Positions 22,618 to 31,310 of a stretch of DNA of 64,000 nucleotides are shown piece after piece. The position numbers were made by a program, and so were the translations under genes. How positions within the stretch are numbered: the stretch's first letter is position 1; every line of letters begins with the position of its first letter. Source of the DNA: Paracoccus sp. IB05 (GTDB lineage: Bacteria > Pseudomonadota > Alphaproteobacteria > Rhodobacterales > Rhodobacteraceae); assembly GCF_016405985.1 (NCBI RefSeq), contig NZ_JAEFCF010000012.1, positions 49,599-113,598 on the forward strand, in the 5' to 3' direction. Below the pieces are notes generated by a model. It did no database searches and was not told where the DNA came from. It was given only the letters and a program-made list of their open reading frames with translations.

Positions 22618-24741
22618 ATGTTGATCGAGCTGGGGCATTTTGCCCTGATCCTGGCGCTGATGGTGGCGCTGATACAGACCATTCTGCCGCTTTGGGGGGC
22701 GCATCGGGGCAATCATATGCTCATGGCGCTGGCCGGGCCTGCGGCGGTGGTGCAATTCGCGCTGGTCGGCTTTGCCTTTGCGGTACTGGTCCATGCCTTT
22801 GTCACCTCGGATTTCTCGGTGGCGCTGGTGGTGTCGAATTCGCATTCGCTGAAACCGATGCTTTACAAGGTCTCGGGCACCTGGGGGAATCATGAGGGCT
22901 CGCTGCTTTTGTGGACGCTGATCCTCGCGCTGTTCGGGGCCTCGGCGGCCTGGTTCGGTGCTGGCCTGCCCGAGCGGCTCCGCGCCCGCGTTATCGGGGT
23001 CCAGGGCTCGATCGGGGTGGCGTTTCTTGCCTTTATGATCCTGACCTCGAACCCGTTTCTCAGGATGGTCGAGGCGCCGATGGACGGGCGCGATCTGAAC
23101 CCGTTATTGCAGGATCCCGGCCTCGCCTTCCATCCGCCGTTTCTCTATCTCGGCTATGTCGGGCTTTCGATGTCTTTCAGCTTTGCCATTGCGGCGCTGA
23201 TCGGGGGCAGGGTCGATGCGGCCTGGGCACGCTGGGTCCGGCCCTGGACGCTGGCCGCCTGGATTTTCCTGACCATCGGCATCGCGCTTGGGTCCTGGTG
23301 GGCCTATTACGAGCTGGGCTGGGGCGGGTTCTGGTTCTGGGATCCGGTCGAGAATGCCAGTTTCATGCCCTGGCTCCTCGCCGCCGCGCTGTTGCATTCC
23401 GCCATTGTGGTCGAAAAGCGCGAAAGCCTGAAAGCCTGGACCATTCTTCTCGCGATCCTCGCCTTCGGGTTTTCGCTGATCGGCACCTTCATCGTGCGCT
23501 CCGGCGTGATCACCAGTGTGCACAGTTTTGCCTCGGACCCCGAGCGCGGCGTGTTCATCCTTGCGATCCTTGGCTTTTTCACCGGCGGCGGCCTGGTCTT
23601 GTTCGCCTTGCGCGCCGGCACGATGGAGGCGAAGGGCGTCTTTGGCCTCGTCTCGCGCGAAAGCGCGCTGGTGGCGAATAACATCCTGCTCGCGGTGGCG
23701 GCTTTCGTGGTCTTTGTCGGCACCATGTGGCCGCTATTTGCCGAACTGGTGCTCGGCCGCGTGATGTCGGTGGGCGAGCCCTTTTTCAATGCTGCTTTCA
23801 CGCCGTTCTTTGTGGCACTGGCGCTGATCCTGCCCTTTGGCGCCATACTGGCCTGGAAGCGAGGCGATTCCGGCCGGGTCATGGCCGACCTTGGGCCGGC
23901 GGCGCTGGCGGCGACCGGGGTCGCGGTGCTCTCGCTTGCCCTGCTGGCGGGCCAGGGGATGATCGCGGCTGTGGCGCTGGTGGGGGCGGGCGCAGGGCTG
24001 GCCACTGTCTGGAAACAGATCCCCGCGCGGTTTCGGGCGCGTCTCCCGCTTCTGATGCTGGCGCTGGCGGTGCTGGGGCTCGTCTGGGCGGTGCAGACCG
24101 GGCGCTCGGCGCTCGGGCCTTTGGGCGTGATGCTGGGCTCCTGGGTGGTCTTTGGTGCGCTGACCGATCTTTGGGGGCGCAGCGGGCGCGGCGGTGACCG
24201 GCTTGGCCGCCTGCTGCGGCTGCCGCGTTCGGAATGGGGCAAGGTCATGGCCCATGCCGGAATGGGGGTCACGGTTTTCGCCGTCTCAGCCCTGCTGGCC
24301 TGGAAGGTCGAGGAAATCAGTGTCGTCAAAGAAGGCGAGAGCTTCCGCCTTGGCCCGTATGATGTGCAGCTGGCCGATGTGCGCGAGGTGCGCGGCCCGA
24401 ATTACATCTCGACCATGGCCGAGATGGTGGTGACGCGGGGCGGCGCGCGGGTTGTGGTGCTTTACCCGGAAAAACGGGCCTATCCGGTGCAGGGGATGCC
24501 AACGACCGAGGCCGGGATTGATTATGGCTGGTTGCGCGACATCTACCTGGTGATCGGCGACCCGCAGGAGGGCGGCGGCTGGGCGGTCCGCGCCTATATC
24601 GAGCCCTTTGCCAACTGGCTTTGGGGCGGCTGCCTGATGATGGCATTTGGCGGTCTGATCAGCCTGACCGACCGGCGTTACCGGGTGGCCGCGAGCGGGG
24701 CAAAGGCTGCGCCCAAAGCCGCAAAGGTGCCAGCGGAATGA
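22618..24741 (+). CDS. ccmF: Cytochrome c maturation haem lyase subunit CcmF
   Basis: CcmF is the membrane core of the haem lyase that attaches haem to apocytochrome c in the periplasm. The 707-residue protein has many hydrophobic helices. The periplasmic WWD motif lies in GSWWAYYELGWGGFWFWDP. Other conserved blocks are GTWGNHEGSLLLW, AFHPPFLYLGYVG and GTFIVRSGVITSVHSFASDP. It is somewhat longer than the usual ~650 residues, mainly in the loop after residue 400 and the Ala/Lys C-terminal tail. It overlaps ccmH by four bases (ATGA). Confidence 0.95.
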   Translation: MLIELGHFALILALMVALIQTILPLWGAHRGNHMLMALAGPAAVVQFALVGFAFAVLVHAFVTSDFSVALVVSNSHSLKPMLYKVSGTWGNHEGSLLLWTLILALFGASAAWFGAGLPERLRARVIGVQGSIGVAFLAFMILTSNPFLRMVEAPMDGRDLNPLLQDPGLAFHPPFLYLGYVGLSMSFSFAIAALIGGRVDAAWARWVRPWTLAAWIFLTIGIALGSWWAYYELGWGGFWFWDPVENASFMPWLLAAALLHSAIVVEKRESLKAWTILLAILAFGFSLIGTFIVRSGVITSVHSFASDPERGVFILAILGFFTGGGLVLFALRAGTMEAKGVFGLVSRESALVANNILLAVAAFVVFVGTMWPLFAELVLGRVMSVGEPFFNAAFTPFFVALALILPFGAILAWKRGDSGRVMADLGPAALAATGVAVLSLALLAGQGMIAAVALVGAGAGLATVWKQIPARFRARLPLLMLALAVLGLVWAVQTGRSALGPLGVMLGSWVVFGALTDLWGRSGRGGDRLGRLLRLPRSEWGKVMAHAGMGVTVFAVSALLAWKVEEISVVKEGESFRLGPYDVQLADVREVRGPNYISTMAEMVVTRGGARVVVLYPEKRAYPVQGMPTTEAGIDYGWLRDIYLVIGDPQEGGGWAVRAYIEPFANWLWGGCLMMAFGGLISLTDRRYRVAASGAKAAPKAAKVPAE

Positions 24742-25199
24742 GGCTTAGGGCGTTTTTCATCGCGGTGCTGATGCTCCTGGCGGGGCCGGTTCTGGCAGTA
24801 CAGCCCGATGAGATCCTGCAGGATCCGGGCCTTGAAACCCGGGCCCGCATGATCAGCCGCGAGATCCGCTGCCCGGTCTGCCAGGGCGAGACCATTGACG
24901 ATTCCACGGCGCCGATCAGCCGGGATCTGCGGCTGATCATCCGTGAAAGGCTGCTGGCGGGCGACAGCAATGATGAGGTCATCGACTTCGTGGTGGAGCG
25001 CTACGGCGAATTCGTGCTGTTCAAGCCGCGCGCCTCGGGCTGGAACTGGGTTTTATGGCTCTCGGGGCCGGTGGCGCTGCTGGCTGCGGCGGGCGGGATC
25101 TGGCTGTCACGCCGCCAGCGCCAGGCTGCGCCGCCCGGTCCGCCAGTGCCGCTGAGCGCCGAAGAAGAGGCGCGTCTGGCCGAGATTCTGAAGGACTGA
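24738..25199 (+). CDS. ccmH: Cytochrome c maturation protein CcmH (Ccl2 type)
   Basis: CcmH is a membrane-anchored thiol oxidoreductase that keeps apocytochrome haem-binding Cys reduced for CcmF. The 153-residue protein has a signal peptide (1-20, VLMLLAGPVLA), the redox motif RCPVCQG with Cys45 and Cys48, the conserved DLRLIIRERL, and one C-terminal transmembrane segment near 103-121. ATG 24738 overlaps the ccmF stop. It lacks the TPR half (CcmI), which would be encoded elsewhere. Confidence 0.93.
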   Translation: MRLRAFFIAVLMLLAGPVLAVQPDEILQDPGLETRARMISREIRCPVCQGETIDDSTAPISRDLRLIIRERLLAGDSNDEVIDFVVERYGEFVLFKPRASGWNWVLWLSGPVALLAAAGGIWLSRRQRQAAPPGPPVPLSAEEEARLAEILKD

Positions 25200-25307
25200 C
25201 GCGGCGTCCCGCTCGCTTTTTGCCTGGCCCTGACTTCGGCTTGCGTGCCTCGCAGATGGCCGCAAAGGTGCTCCTTCGACCGGTCGCAGCAGCTGCTAAA
25301 GCGGCGA

Positions 25308-25880
25308 GTGACACTCATGCTGAACCGACCCTGGGTGATGACTTTCATCGAAGATGCGGCGCAGGGGGCGCGTGTCATCGTACTGACCGGCGAGGGCCGC
25401 GCGCTTTGTTCCGGTCCGGATCTGCCCGATACCAAGGACATTGCGGCGGCGGATTTCGGGATCGTTCTCAATGAGGCCTATATGCCGCTCCTGCGCCGGA
25501 CCATCGACGCGCCCTTGCCAGCGGCACCCCTTGGCTGCCGGGTCAGATCGGGTTTGCCCCTGCGATGGCAGCGGCGCTTTGTGCCGAAAGGATCACCGCG
25601 CGCCAGGCAGCTGACCGGGGCATGACCCGGGAGGCGGAGCCGGATGTCAGTTTTGCTGCCATGGCGGCGGCGCGGGCGGCGCATCTCGCCAACCAACGGA
25701 TCCGGGCCTGTCATGCGGTGAAACAGGCGCTCCTGGCGAGGTTCTTGCCTGATCTTGCGCCGCCGCCGGAGAACCAGATGCGGCTGCGGGGCGATCCGGG
25801 CCAGAGCGCAGATGTCCGCGACGGGGGGCGACGTTTCTGGAAAATCTCCTGGTGCGCTTTGGTGGAGCGCGAGCGCCACT
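25308..25880 (+). pseudogene. Decayed enoyl-CoA hydratase/isomerase gene
   Basis: Fragments in three frames line up with the crotonase family. Frame one has VTLMLNRPWVM then EDAAQGARVIVLTGEGRALCSGPDL (the oxyanion-hole loop, in two pieces), ending near IDAPLP. Another frame, from about 25549, gives GQIGFAPAMAAALC, ERITARQAADRGM and ACHAVKQALLA. A third gives TFLENLLVRFGG near the end. The central portion, including the second oxyanion-hole region, is missing. At least two frameshifts and two deletions make this a pseudogene. It sits directly after ccmH and fills most of the 760-base gap before ndk. Confidence 0.72.
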
Positions 25881-25959
25881 TTCCTTTGATACATTCCCAT
25901 GCTAGCAGCGCGCCCACACACGGGCCGCATCTATGGCCCCCCAGAATTTGGAGAGCCCC

Positions 25960-26382
25960 ATGGCCCTTGAGCGCACCTTCTCGATCATCAAACCCGATGC
26001 CACCAAACGCAACCTCACCGGCAAGATCGTCGCGAAATTCGAAGAGGCCGGCCTGCGCGTCGTCGCGTCGAAACGCGTGCAGCTGACCGCCGCCCAGGCT
26101 GGCGAATTCTACGGCGAGCACCGTGAGCGCCCCTTCTATGGCGAACTCGTCTCTTTCATGATCTCGGAGCCGGTGGTTCTGCAGGTGCTGGAAGGCGAAG
26201 GCGCGATTGCGAAAAACCGCGAAGTGATGGGCGCAACCGATCCGGCCGCTGCGGCTGACGGCACCATCCGCAAGGAATTCGCGCTGTCGAAAGGCGAGAA
26301 CTCGGTTCACGGCTCGGACAGCCCGGAATCGGCTGCCCGTGAGATCGCCTTCTTCTTCTCGGGTCTTGAACTGGTCGGCTGA
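25960..26382 (+). CDS. ndk: Nucleoside diphosphate kinase
   Basis: Ndk transfers the gamma phosphate between nucleotides through a phosphohistidine. The 140-residue protein begins [18 protein letters not shown]. The catalytic His is His117 in [12 protein letters not shown]. The nucleotide-binding Lys11 and the REREPFY-like block ([10 protein letters not shown]) are intact. I placed the start at ATG 25960, matching family length; an upstream in-frame ATG at 25933 would add nine residues. Three hairpins follow the gene. Confidence 0.97.
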   Translation: MALERTFSIIKPDATKRNLTGKIVAKFEEAGLRVVASKRVQLTAAQAGEFYGEHRERPFYGELVSFMISEPVVLQVLEGEGAIAKNREVMGATDPAAAADGTIRKEFALSKGENSVHGSDSPESAAREIAFFFSGLELVG

Positions 26383-26400
26383 GCCGCCGGTGGAACAGGA

Positions 26401-26482
26401 GCCGAAATCTTAATTAAGATTTCGGCACAAATTCCTGCTCAGGAATTTGAGCGCGCCTCTGGTTCAGGGGCGCGCCTTTTTT
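26401..26482. terminator. Three consecutive hairpins between ndk and cueR, the last a rho-independent terminator
   Basis: First is a perfect 26-base palindrome (26401-26426) centred on TTAATTAA. Second is AAATTCCTG/CAGGAATTT (26429-26448). Third is GCGCGCCTCT/AGGGGCGCGC (26451-26475) followed by TTTTTT (26477-26482). The third is a standard terminator for ndk; the first two could act in either direction between the convergent genes. Confidence 0.75.
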
Positions 26483-26484
26483 GC

Positions 26485-26898
26485 TCAGGCACAGCAGTCT
26501 TTGCCGGATGACCTGTCTGAGGCGAGGCCCGCGAGGATCGGGCAATCGGGCCGGTGATCCCCGGCGCAGGCGCTGACAAGGTCTGTAAGCGTTGCCTGCA
26601 TCGCCTTCAGCTCTTCGATTTTCGCCGCGATCTGCGCGAGATGGCTTTGCGCCAGCGCTTTTACATCGGCGCTGGCCCGCGACTGATCCTCATACAGCGC
26701 CATCAGCGCCCGGCATTCCTCGATGGTGAAGCCAAGCGAGCGGGCGCGGCCCAAAAAGGCGAGCTTGTGCAGGTCGCTTTCGCGAAACGCGCGATAGCCA
26801 TTGGCGGCGCGCAAGGGGCGGATCAGGCCGATTTCCTCGTAATAGCGGATGGTTTTTGCGGGCAGGCCGGCACGTGCGGCCACATCTTTGATGTTCAT
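26485..26898 (-). CDS. cueR: CueR-like MerR-family copper-responsive regulator
   Basis: CueR binds Cu(I) and activates copper-export promoters by untwisting an over-long spacer. The 137-residue protein begins with the MerR winged helix [25 protein letters not shown]. The long dimerisation helix (about 75-108) follows. The metal loop has Cys111 and Cys119 in [12 protein letters not shown], the CueR spacing. An additional CC near the C-terminus (KDCCA) is common in this group. It overlaps the copA stop by four bases, so both are one minus-strand operon. Confidence 0.92.
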   Translation of the reverse strand: MNIKDVAARAGLPAKTIRYYEEIGLIRPLRAANGYRAFRESDLHKLAFLGRARSLGFTIEECRALMALYEDQSRASADVKALAQSHLAQIAAKIEELKAMQATLTDLVSACAGDHRPDCPILAGLASDRSSGKDCCA

Positions 26899-29306
26899 TG
26901 CACAGCCCTCACAAAGCGCAGCCGCAGCGCATTGGTCAAAACAAAGACCGACGACAGAGCCATTGCCCCCGCCGCCAGCATGGGCGAAAGCTGCGGGCCG
27001 CCGAAGGGCACCAGCACCCCCGCCGCCACCGGGATCAGCGCGGTATTATAGCCGAACGCCCAGATCAGGTTCTCGCGGATATTTTTCATCACCGCGCGGC
27101 TGAGCCGGAGCGCCGAGGCCACCGCCAGCGGATCGCCCCGCATCAGCACGACATCGCCCGCCTCGATCGCCACATCGCTGCCCGATCCCATCGAGATCCC
27201 GACCCCGGCTGCCGCCAGCGCCGGCGCGTCATTGATGCCATCGCCGACAAAAGCGCCACCGATCCGGCTGACGATCTCTTGCTTGCCTTCCGGCAACACG
27301 CCGGCATGGACCTCTTCGATGCCGAGCCGGGCGGCGACATGGCGCGCGGCCGCTTCGGTATCGCCCGAGATCATCGCCGGCGTCACGCCCATCTCTTTCA
27401 GCGCCGCAATGGCGCGGGCCGAGCTGGGTTTCAGCTGATCCGCCACCCGGATCAGAGCGGTCACCTCGCCGTCTTTTGCGACAAAGACAAGGCTTTCGCC
27501 GCGTGCGGCGGCCGCATCGGCACTGGCCGTCAGCGCCTCGGGAATATGGTCGAACATCCGTGCGGCACCGACGGCGATGCGGCTTTGCCCGACAAGCGCC
27601 TCGGCACCGTAGCCGGGGCGGGTGGCGAAGTCGCGCGCGTCCGGGATGGCACCCGCGGCGGCGGCGAGGATCGCATTTGCCAGCGGATGTTCCGAGCCGC
27701 GCTCGACCGCCGCCGCGAGGGGCAGGAGGGTCGCGTCGCCCTCGATCCCGACCACACGCGGGCGGCCTTCGGTCAGCGTGCCGGTCTTGTCAAAGCTGAT
27801 CCGGCTTTGATCGGCAAGCCGTTGCAGCGCCTCGCCACGCCGGAACAACACGCCCATCTGTGCCGCGCGGCCCGTGCCGACCAGGATCGAAACCGGGGTT
27901 GCGAGGCCCATCGCACAGGGGCAGGCGATGATCAGGACCGAGACCCCCGCCACCAAAGCCCGGGCCACATCGCCGGTCAGCGCAAGCCAAAGACCAACCG
28001 TCACCGCAGCCACCGCGAGCACCGCCGGCACGAACCACATGGTCACACGGTCGATCAGCGCCTCGACCGGCAGTTTCGATCCCTGGGCTTCCTCGACCAT
28101 GGCGGTGATGCGGGCCAGCACCGTATCTGCCCCCACCGCTGAGACCTCGATCACCAGCGCACCATTGCCGTTGACGGTGCCGCCGGTCACGCGGTCGTCA
28201 GCCGTTTTGGCCACCGGAAGCGGCTCGCCGGTGAGCATGCTTTCATCCACCGCAGACATGCCCGAGATCACCCGCCCGTCGACCGGCACCCGTTCCCCGG
28301 CGCGCAGTGCAACCCGCATCCCGGGGGTGAGATCCGCGACCGCAATATCGGTCCCATCTTCAAGCCGCGCGGTTTTGGGCTGCAGGCCGATCAGGCCGGC
28401 AATCGCGGCACCGGCACGACCACGCGCCCGCGCCTCCATCGCGCGCCCGGCAAGGATCAGCGCCACGATCACGGCGGCGGCTTCGAAATAGACGGCGCGG
28501 GCGCTTTCGGGAAACAGCCCGGGCAGGGCCAGAACCAGCACCGAATAGGACCAGGCCGCCAGCGTGCCAAGCGCCACGAGGCTGTTCATATCGGGGGCCG
28601 CCCGCAACAGCGCCGGGATGCCTTTGACGAAAAACCGCCTGCCGGGGAAGGCCAGCACAAGGCTCGCCAGCACGAATTGCATCAGCCAGATCCAGGTCGT
28701 GCCAAAGGTCATATGCAGCCAGTGATGGAAGGACGGAACCATATGGCCGCCCATCTCGGTCACAAAGACGGGCAGGGTGAGCCCCACCGCAATCAGCGTA
28801 TCGCGCCAGAGGATCCGTTCGTCCCGTCCCGGATCCGCCGGGGCCGCCGTTTCCAGCGGAACCGCTTTATAGCCCGATTTCGTGACTGCGCGCGCAAGGG
28901 CGGCCGGGTCGGTTGCCTGCCAAAGCTCGACCGTCGCGCGCCGTGTCGCCAGATTTGCCGTGGCCGAGATCACGCCCGGCTGCGCCTTCAGCACCCGCTC
29001 CACCCGGCCGGTGCAGGAGGCGCAGGTCATGCCCTCGACCGAGAGCTCGACCGTCACGGGTTTGACCGGATAGCCGATTTTCGCGACGCTGGCTGCAAGG
29101 GCCTCCGGATCGGCCGGGGCGTGATAGCGCACCTGCGCCTCGCCGGTGGCGAAATTGGCGCTGGCCTCTTCGACGCCAGGCACGGCTTTCAGCGCGCGCT
29201 CGACCCGGCCGGTACAGGAGGCGCAGGTCATGCCCTCCAGCTGCAGGCGGGCGAGGCTGGTCGCGTCGGCTTCGGAATGGCGCGGGGGTGTCAGAGTACT
29301 GGTCAT
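26895..29306 (-). CDS. copA: Copper-exporting P-type ATPase CopA
   Basis: CopA pumps Cu(I) from the cytoplasm across the inner membrane. The 803-residue protein has two N-terminal heavy-metal domains with GMTCASC (Cys28/31 and Cys95/98). Eight transmembrane helices include the translocation motif CPCAMGL near residue 461. The phosphorylation site is DKTGTLT near 504. Nucleotide-domain motifs SEHPLA and [13 protein letters not shown] are present. ATG 29306 (MTSTLTPP) has AAGGGA upstream; an alternative in-frame TTG at 29327 is less likely. The gene is transcribed from the CueR-type promoter at 29330-29360. Confidence 0.95.
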   Translation of the reverse strand: MTSTLTPPRHSEADATSLARLQLEGMTCASCTGRVERALKAVPGVEEASANFATGEAQVRYHAPADPEALAASVAKIGYPVKPVTVELSVEGMTCASCTGRVERVLKAQPGVISATANLATRRATVELWQATDPAALARAVTKSGYKAVPLETAAPADPGRDERILWRDTLIAVGLTLPVFVTEMGGHMVPSFHHWLHMTFGTTWIWLMQFVLASLVLAFPGRRFFVKGIPALLRAAPDMNSLVALGTLAAWSYSVLVLALPGLFPESARAVYFEAAAVIVALILAGRAMEARARGRAGAAIAGLIGLQPKTARLEDGTDIAVADLTPGMRVALRAGERVPVDGRVISGMSAVDESMLTGEPLPVAKTADDRVTGGTVNGNGALVIEVSAVGADTVLARITAMVEEAQGSKLPVEALIDRVTMWFVPAVLAVAAVTVGLWLALTGDVARALVAGVSVLIIACPCAMGLATPVSILVGTGRAAQMGVLFRRGEALQRLADQSRISFDKTGTLTEGRPRVVGIEGDATLLPLAAAVERGSEHPLANAILAAAAGAIPDARDFATRPGYGAEALVGQSRIAVGAARMFDHIPEALTASADAAAARGESLVFVAKDGEVTALIRVADQLKPSSARAIAALKEMGVTPAMISGDTEAAARHVAARLGIEEVHAGVLPEGKQEIVSRIGGAFVGDGINDAPALAAAGVGISMGSGSDVAIEAGDVVLMRGDPLAVASALRLSRAVMKNIRENLIWAFGYNTALIPVAAGVLVPFGGPQLSPMLAAGAMALSSVFVLTNALRLRFVRAVQ

Positions 29307-29329
29307 GGAATAATCCCTTTCGGGCAAGA

Positions 29330-29360
29330 CATATGAGGCTTCCCGTCACGGGAAGGTCAA
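29330..29360 (-). promoter_or_regulatory. CueR-type promoter/operator for copA-cueR
   Basis: Read on the minus strand: TTGACC (29360-29355), a 19-base spacer and CATATG (29335-29330). The spacer carries the perfect inverted repeat CTTCCCG-TCA-CGGGAAG (29339-29355 on the plus strand). Over-long 19-base spacers with this palindrome are the hallmark of MerR/CueR-controlled promoters. Confidence 0.8.
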
Positions 29361-29421
29361 GGCCCCTGGCCAGGAAAATGTCATGCGGCTTTTGCATGGC
29401 TGGTTTGCGCCATTCCGGGGC

Positions 29422-29452
29422 TTGACCTTACCCCTGCGGGAAGGCGCATATC
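29422..29452 (+). promoter_or_regulatory. CueR-type promoter/operator for copZ
   Basis: TTGACC (29422-29427), a 19-base spacer and CATATC (29447-29452) repeat the architecture of the copA promoter. The spacer holds an imperfect inverted repeat, CCTTACCC and CGGGAAGG. It lies 24 bases before the copZ ATG. Confidence 0.72.
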
Positions 29453-29475
29453 ACCGTGAAAGACAGGAGATCCCC

Positions 29476-29667
29476 ATGATCAGACTTTCGGTTCCCAATA
29501 TGAATTGCGGCCATTGCAAAGCCTCGGTGGAGGCGGCGCTGAAGCCGATTGCGCAAAGCGTCGAGGTCGATCTGACCCTGCGCGAGGTGAAGGTTGAGGG
29601 CGCAGATGCCGGTGCGGCGATGGCGGCGCTGGACGAGGCAGGCTTTCCGGCGACGATGCTTGCCTGA
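29476..29667 (+). CDS. copZ: Copper chaperone CopZ (heavy-metal-associated domain)
   Basis: CopZ-type proteins carry Cu(I) to CopA or its regulator. The 63-residue protein is one ferredoxin-like HMA domain, with the metal-binding motif MNCGHCK (Cys11, Cys14) near the start. A C-terminal beta strand ends GFPATMLA. A ribosome site (ACAGGAGATCCCC) precedes ATG 29476; upstream codons in the same frame overlap the promoter and are not expected to be translated. It is divergent from copA, with a matching CueR-type promoter, so it is probably part of the same copper response. Confidence 0.88.
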   Translation: MIRLSVPNMNCGHCKASVEAALKPIAQSVEVDLTLREVKVEGADAGAAMAALDEAGFPATMLA

Positions 29668-29787
29668 GCCGGGCCTGACGCGGCTGGCGCCGTTAACGGG
29701 ACGCCAGCCGTGCGTATTTTCCTCATTTTGCCCGTCTGAGTGGCACTGACTGTGGCGAATGCCGCACATGTGAACATTCACGGGGGA

Positions 29788-29826
29788 TTGGTGCCGAATC
29801 ACCCACTTGTATAGTGTTTCGCGAAA
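29788..29826 (+). promoter_or_regulatory. Probable promoter with palindromic operator for the Gln-rich microprotein
   Basis: TTGGTG (29788-29793), a 16-base spacer and TATAGT (29810-29815) resemble a housekeeping promoter. The perfect palindrome TTTCGCGAAA (29817-29826) covers the expected transcription start. A further small hairpin AGCAGC-CTC-GCTGCT (29845-29859) lies in the leader. Confidence 0.45.
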
Positions 29827-29881
29827 GCGCAAATGAGGGTTCAGAGCAGCCTCGCTGCTTTGTACCTCGTGGAGCAGTAAA

Positions 29882-30016
29882 ATGGCGACGAAACAACAAC
29901 CTCAGCAGGGTGGAAGCCAATCCCCCGCACCCCAGCAGCAACAGCAGCAGCAGCAGGGCAGCAGCCCGCAGCAGCAGGGCGGGAAAACGATATTCACGGA
30001 CTGGGCCTCGATCTGA
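29882..30016 (+). CDS. Glutamine-rich 44-residue microprotein, function unknown
   Basis: ATG 29882 is preceded by GGAG about seven bases upstream. The 44-residue product is half Gln/Pro/Gly/Ser, with runs of seven and three Gln, then a distinct non-repetitive end GGKTIFTDWASI. There is no signal peptide or membrane segment. A promoter-like pair and palindrome lie upstream, and a strong terminator 56 bases downstream, so the unit looks complete and independent. I do not recognise a family. The sharp change from low-complexity to a mixed C-terminus hints that the last ~12 residues are the functional part. It could still be an untranslated RNA with a chance reading frame. Confidence 0.5.
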   Translation: MATKQQPQQGGSQSPAPQQQQQQQQGSSPQQQGGKTIFTDWASI

Positions 30017-30071
30017 CCCCATCCGGCTGATCGGTGGGATGACCTTTGGTCGGAACGCCGGAACAGAGAAC

Positions 30072-30099
30072 AGGGTCGGCCCCGGGGGGCCGGCCCTTT
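30072..30099 (+). terminator. Rho-independent terminator after the Gln-rich microprotein
   Basis: The stem GGGTCGGCC pairs with GGCCGGCCC (one G-T pair) around a GC-rich loop and is followed by TTTT. It closes the unit that begins at 29788. Confidence 0.75.
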
Positions 30100-30225
30100 T
30101 GCGTTTCGCAAGGGTAGTGCCTGCGCGTGCATCTCGGGCGTCCTTTTCGGGCAGGGCGGTTTTGGCCCTGGCCTGGATCAGAGGCGGGGCTTGCGGCTCG
30201 CCGTCGGGGCTGCGAAACTTGCGCC

Positions 30226-30642
30226 ATGACACAGCCAGAGCCTGAACAGTCCAGTCCTGAATGCTCCGGTCCTGAACGGGGCGGCCCTGAGCGGGGCGCT
30301 GGCGGGGACGCCGTCTCGTCGATTCCAAATCTTGGGCCGGCGACCGAGGCCGCTTTCGCGCGCGCCGGGATCCACAGCGCCAGCGAATTGCGCGCGCTTG
30401 GGGCGGATGAAGGCTATCGCCGCCTGCTGCTGTCAGGCAGCAAACCGCATTTCATCGGCTATTATGTCATCGTGATGGGCCTGCAGGGGCGGCCCTGGAA
30501 TGATTGCAAGGGCGATGAGAAAAAGGCCCTGCGCAAACGGTTTGATGCGATCTGCAAAGAGACGCGCAATTCCGACAGCGGCCGCAATCTGGCGCTGGAT
30601 CAGGCGCTGCGCGATATCGGCGTGGTCGCGAAAGCGGGCTGA
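30226..30642 (+). CDS. TfoX C-terminal-domain protein
   Basis: TfoX/Sxy proteins influence competence in gammaproteobacteria; stand-alone C-terminal domains are widespread and mostly uncharacterised. The 138-residue product has a helix-hairpin-helix-like block, SIPNLGPATEAAFARAGI and HSASELRALGADEGY, followed by a 60-residue tail with YYVIVMGLQGRPWND. The N-terminal ~35 residues are low-complexity, built of repeated PE(R/Q/C) phrases. The N-terminal TfoX catalytic-like half is absent. ATG 30226 was chosen as the first Met before the repeats. It is convergent with the Rrf2 gene, 25 bases apart. Confidence 0.78.
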   Translation: MTQPEPEQSSPECSGPERGGPERGAGGDAVSSIPNLGPATEAAFARAGIHSASELRALGADEGYRRLLLSGSKPHFIGYYVIVMGLQGRPWNDCKGDEKKALRKRFDAICKETRNSDSGRNLALDQALRDIGVVAKAG

Positions 30643-30667
30643 GCGAAGCCCCCTGCGCCGTTTTGCT

Positions 30668-31102
30668 TCAGGCGACGCGCAACTGGCGGGCGAGGGCGTC
30701 ATTGCCATCCACAAGATCACTGAGCCGCGTGGCATCGAGCTTTGCATAAAACGCATCCAGAGCCGCGTTGAGCACACAGGTCAATCGGCAGGTTCCGGCC
30801 AGCGGGCAGTCGCCCTTTTGCGGACCGATGCAATCGCTGAAGGCCAGAACGCGTTCGAATTTGCGAAACACTTCGCCGACCGTCACCTCTTCGGGCGGGC
30901 GCGCCAGGGTCAGCCCGCCCGACCGCCCCCGAATGGTCTTCAGGAACCCCTGTTGCGCCAGCAGATAAATGACCTGGGCGAGATGGTTCTCCGAGGCATT
31001 GCAGGCCTGGGCGATCTCGGTCCGCCGGACAATCCGGCCGGGGTTCACGGCACAAAACATCAGGGTCTTCATAGCGAGGCTCGTGCGCGTGGTCAGATGC
31101 AT
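30668..31102 (-). CDS. Rrf2-family regulator, NsrR-like
   Basis: Rrf2 regulators sense NO, iron or Fe-S status through a cluster. The 144-residue protein has the winged helix HLTTRTSLAMKTLMF, SENHLAQVIYLLAQQGF and RGRSGGLTLARPP. Three Cys at 91, 99 and 105 (SDCIG, GDCPLAGTCRLTC) match the NsrR ligand region, with an extra Cys109. The C-terminal TRLSDLVDGN resembles the NsrR phrase LADLV. This favours an NO-sensing role over IscR or RirA, but the Cys spacing is not decisive. It is divergent from glgP across 208 bases; whether it controls the glycogen genes cannot be told. Confidence 0.82.
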   Translation of the reverse strand: MHLTTRTSLAMKTLMFCAVNPGRIVRRTEIAQACNASENHLAQVIYLLAQQGFLKTIRGRSGGLTLARPPEEVTVGEVFRKFERVLAFSDCIGPQKGDCPLAGTCRLTCVLNAALDAFYAKLDATRLSDLVDGNDALARQLRVA

Positions 31103-31310
31103 TCCCGGGTCTCCTGGATGATGAATAGCCCGTAGTTTCGGGGCTCGGGACCGGGCCGCGCCATGACATAGATCAGATATGCCTTTTTGAGTGGCGTTTT
31201 TTCAGGCCAGGGAGGGGCAGAACTGGCTCAATATGCAGATGCAGCATTGCGCTTGAACTGCGCCGTCTGTTCATATGGGCCGTAACCGTTAGCGAGACAG
31301 GTGTTCCCAG

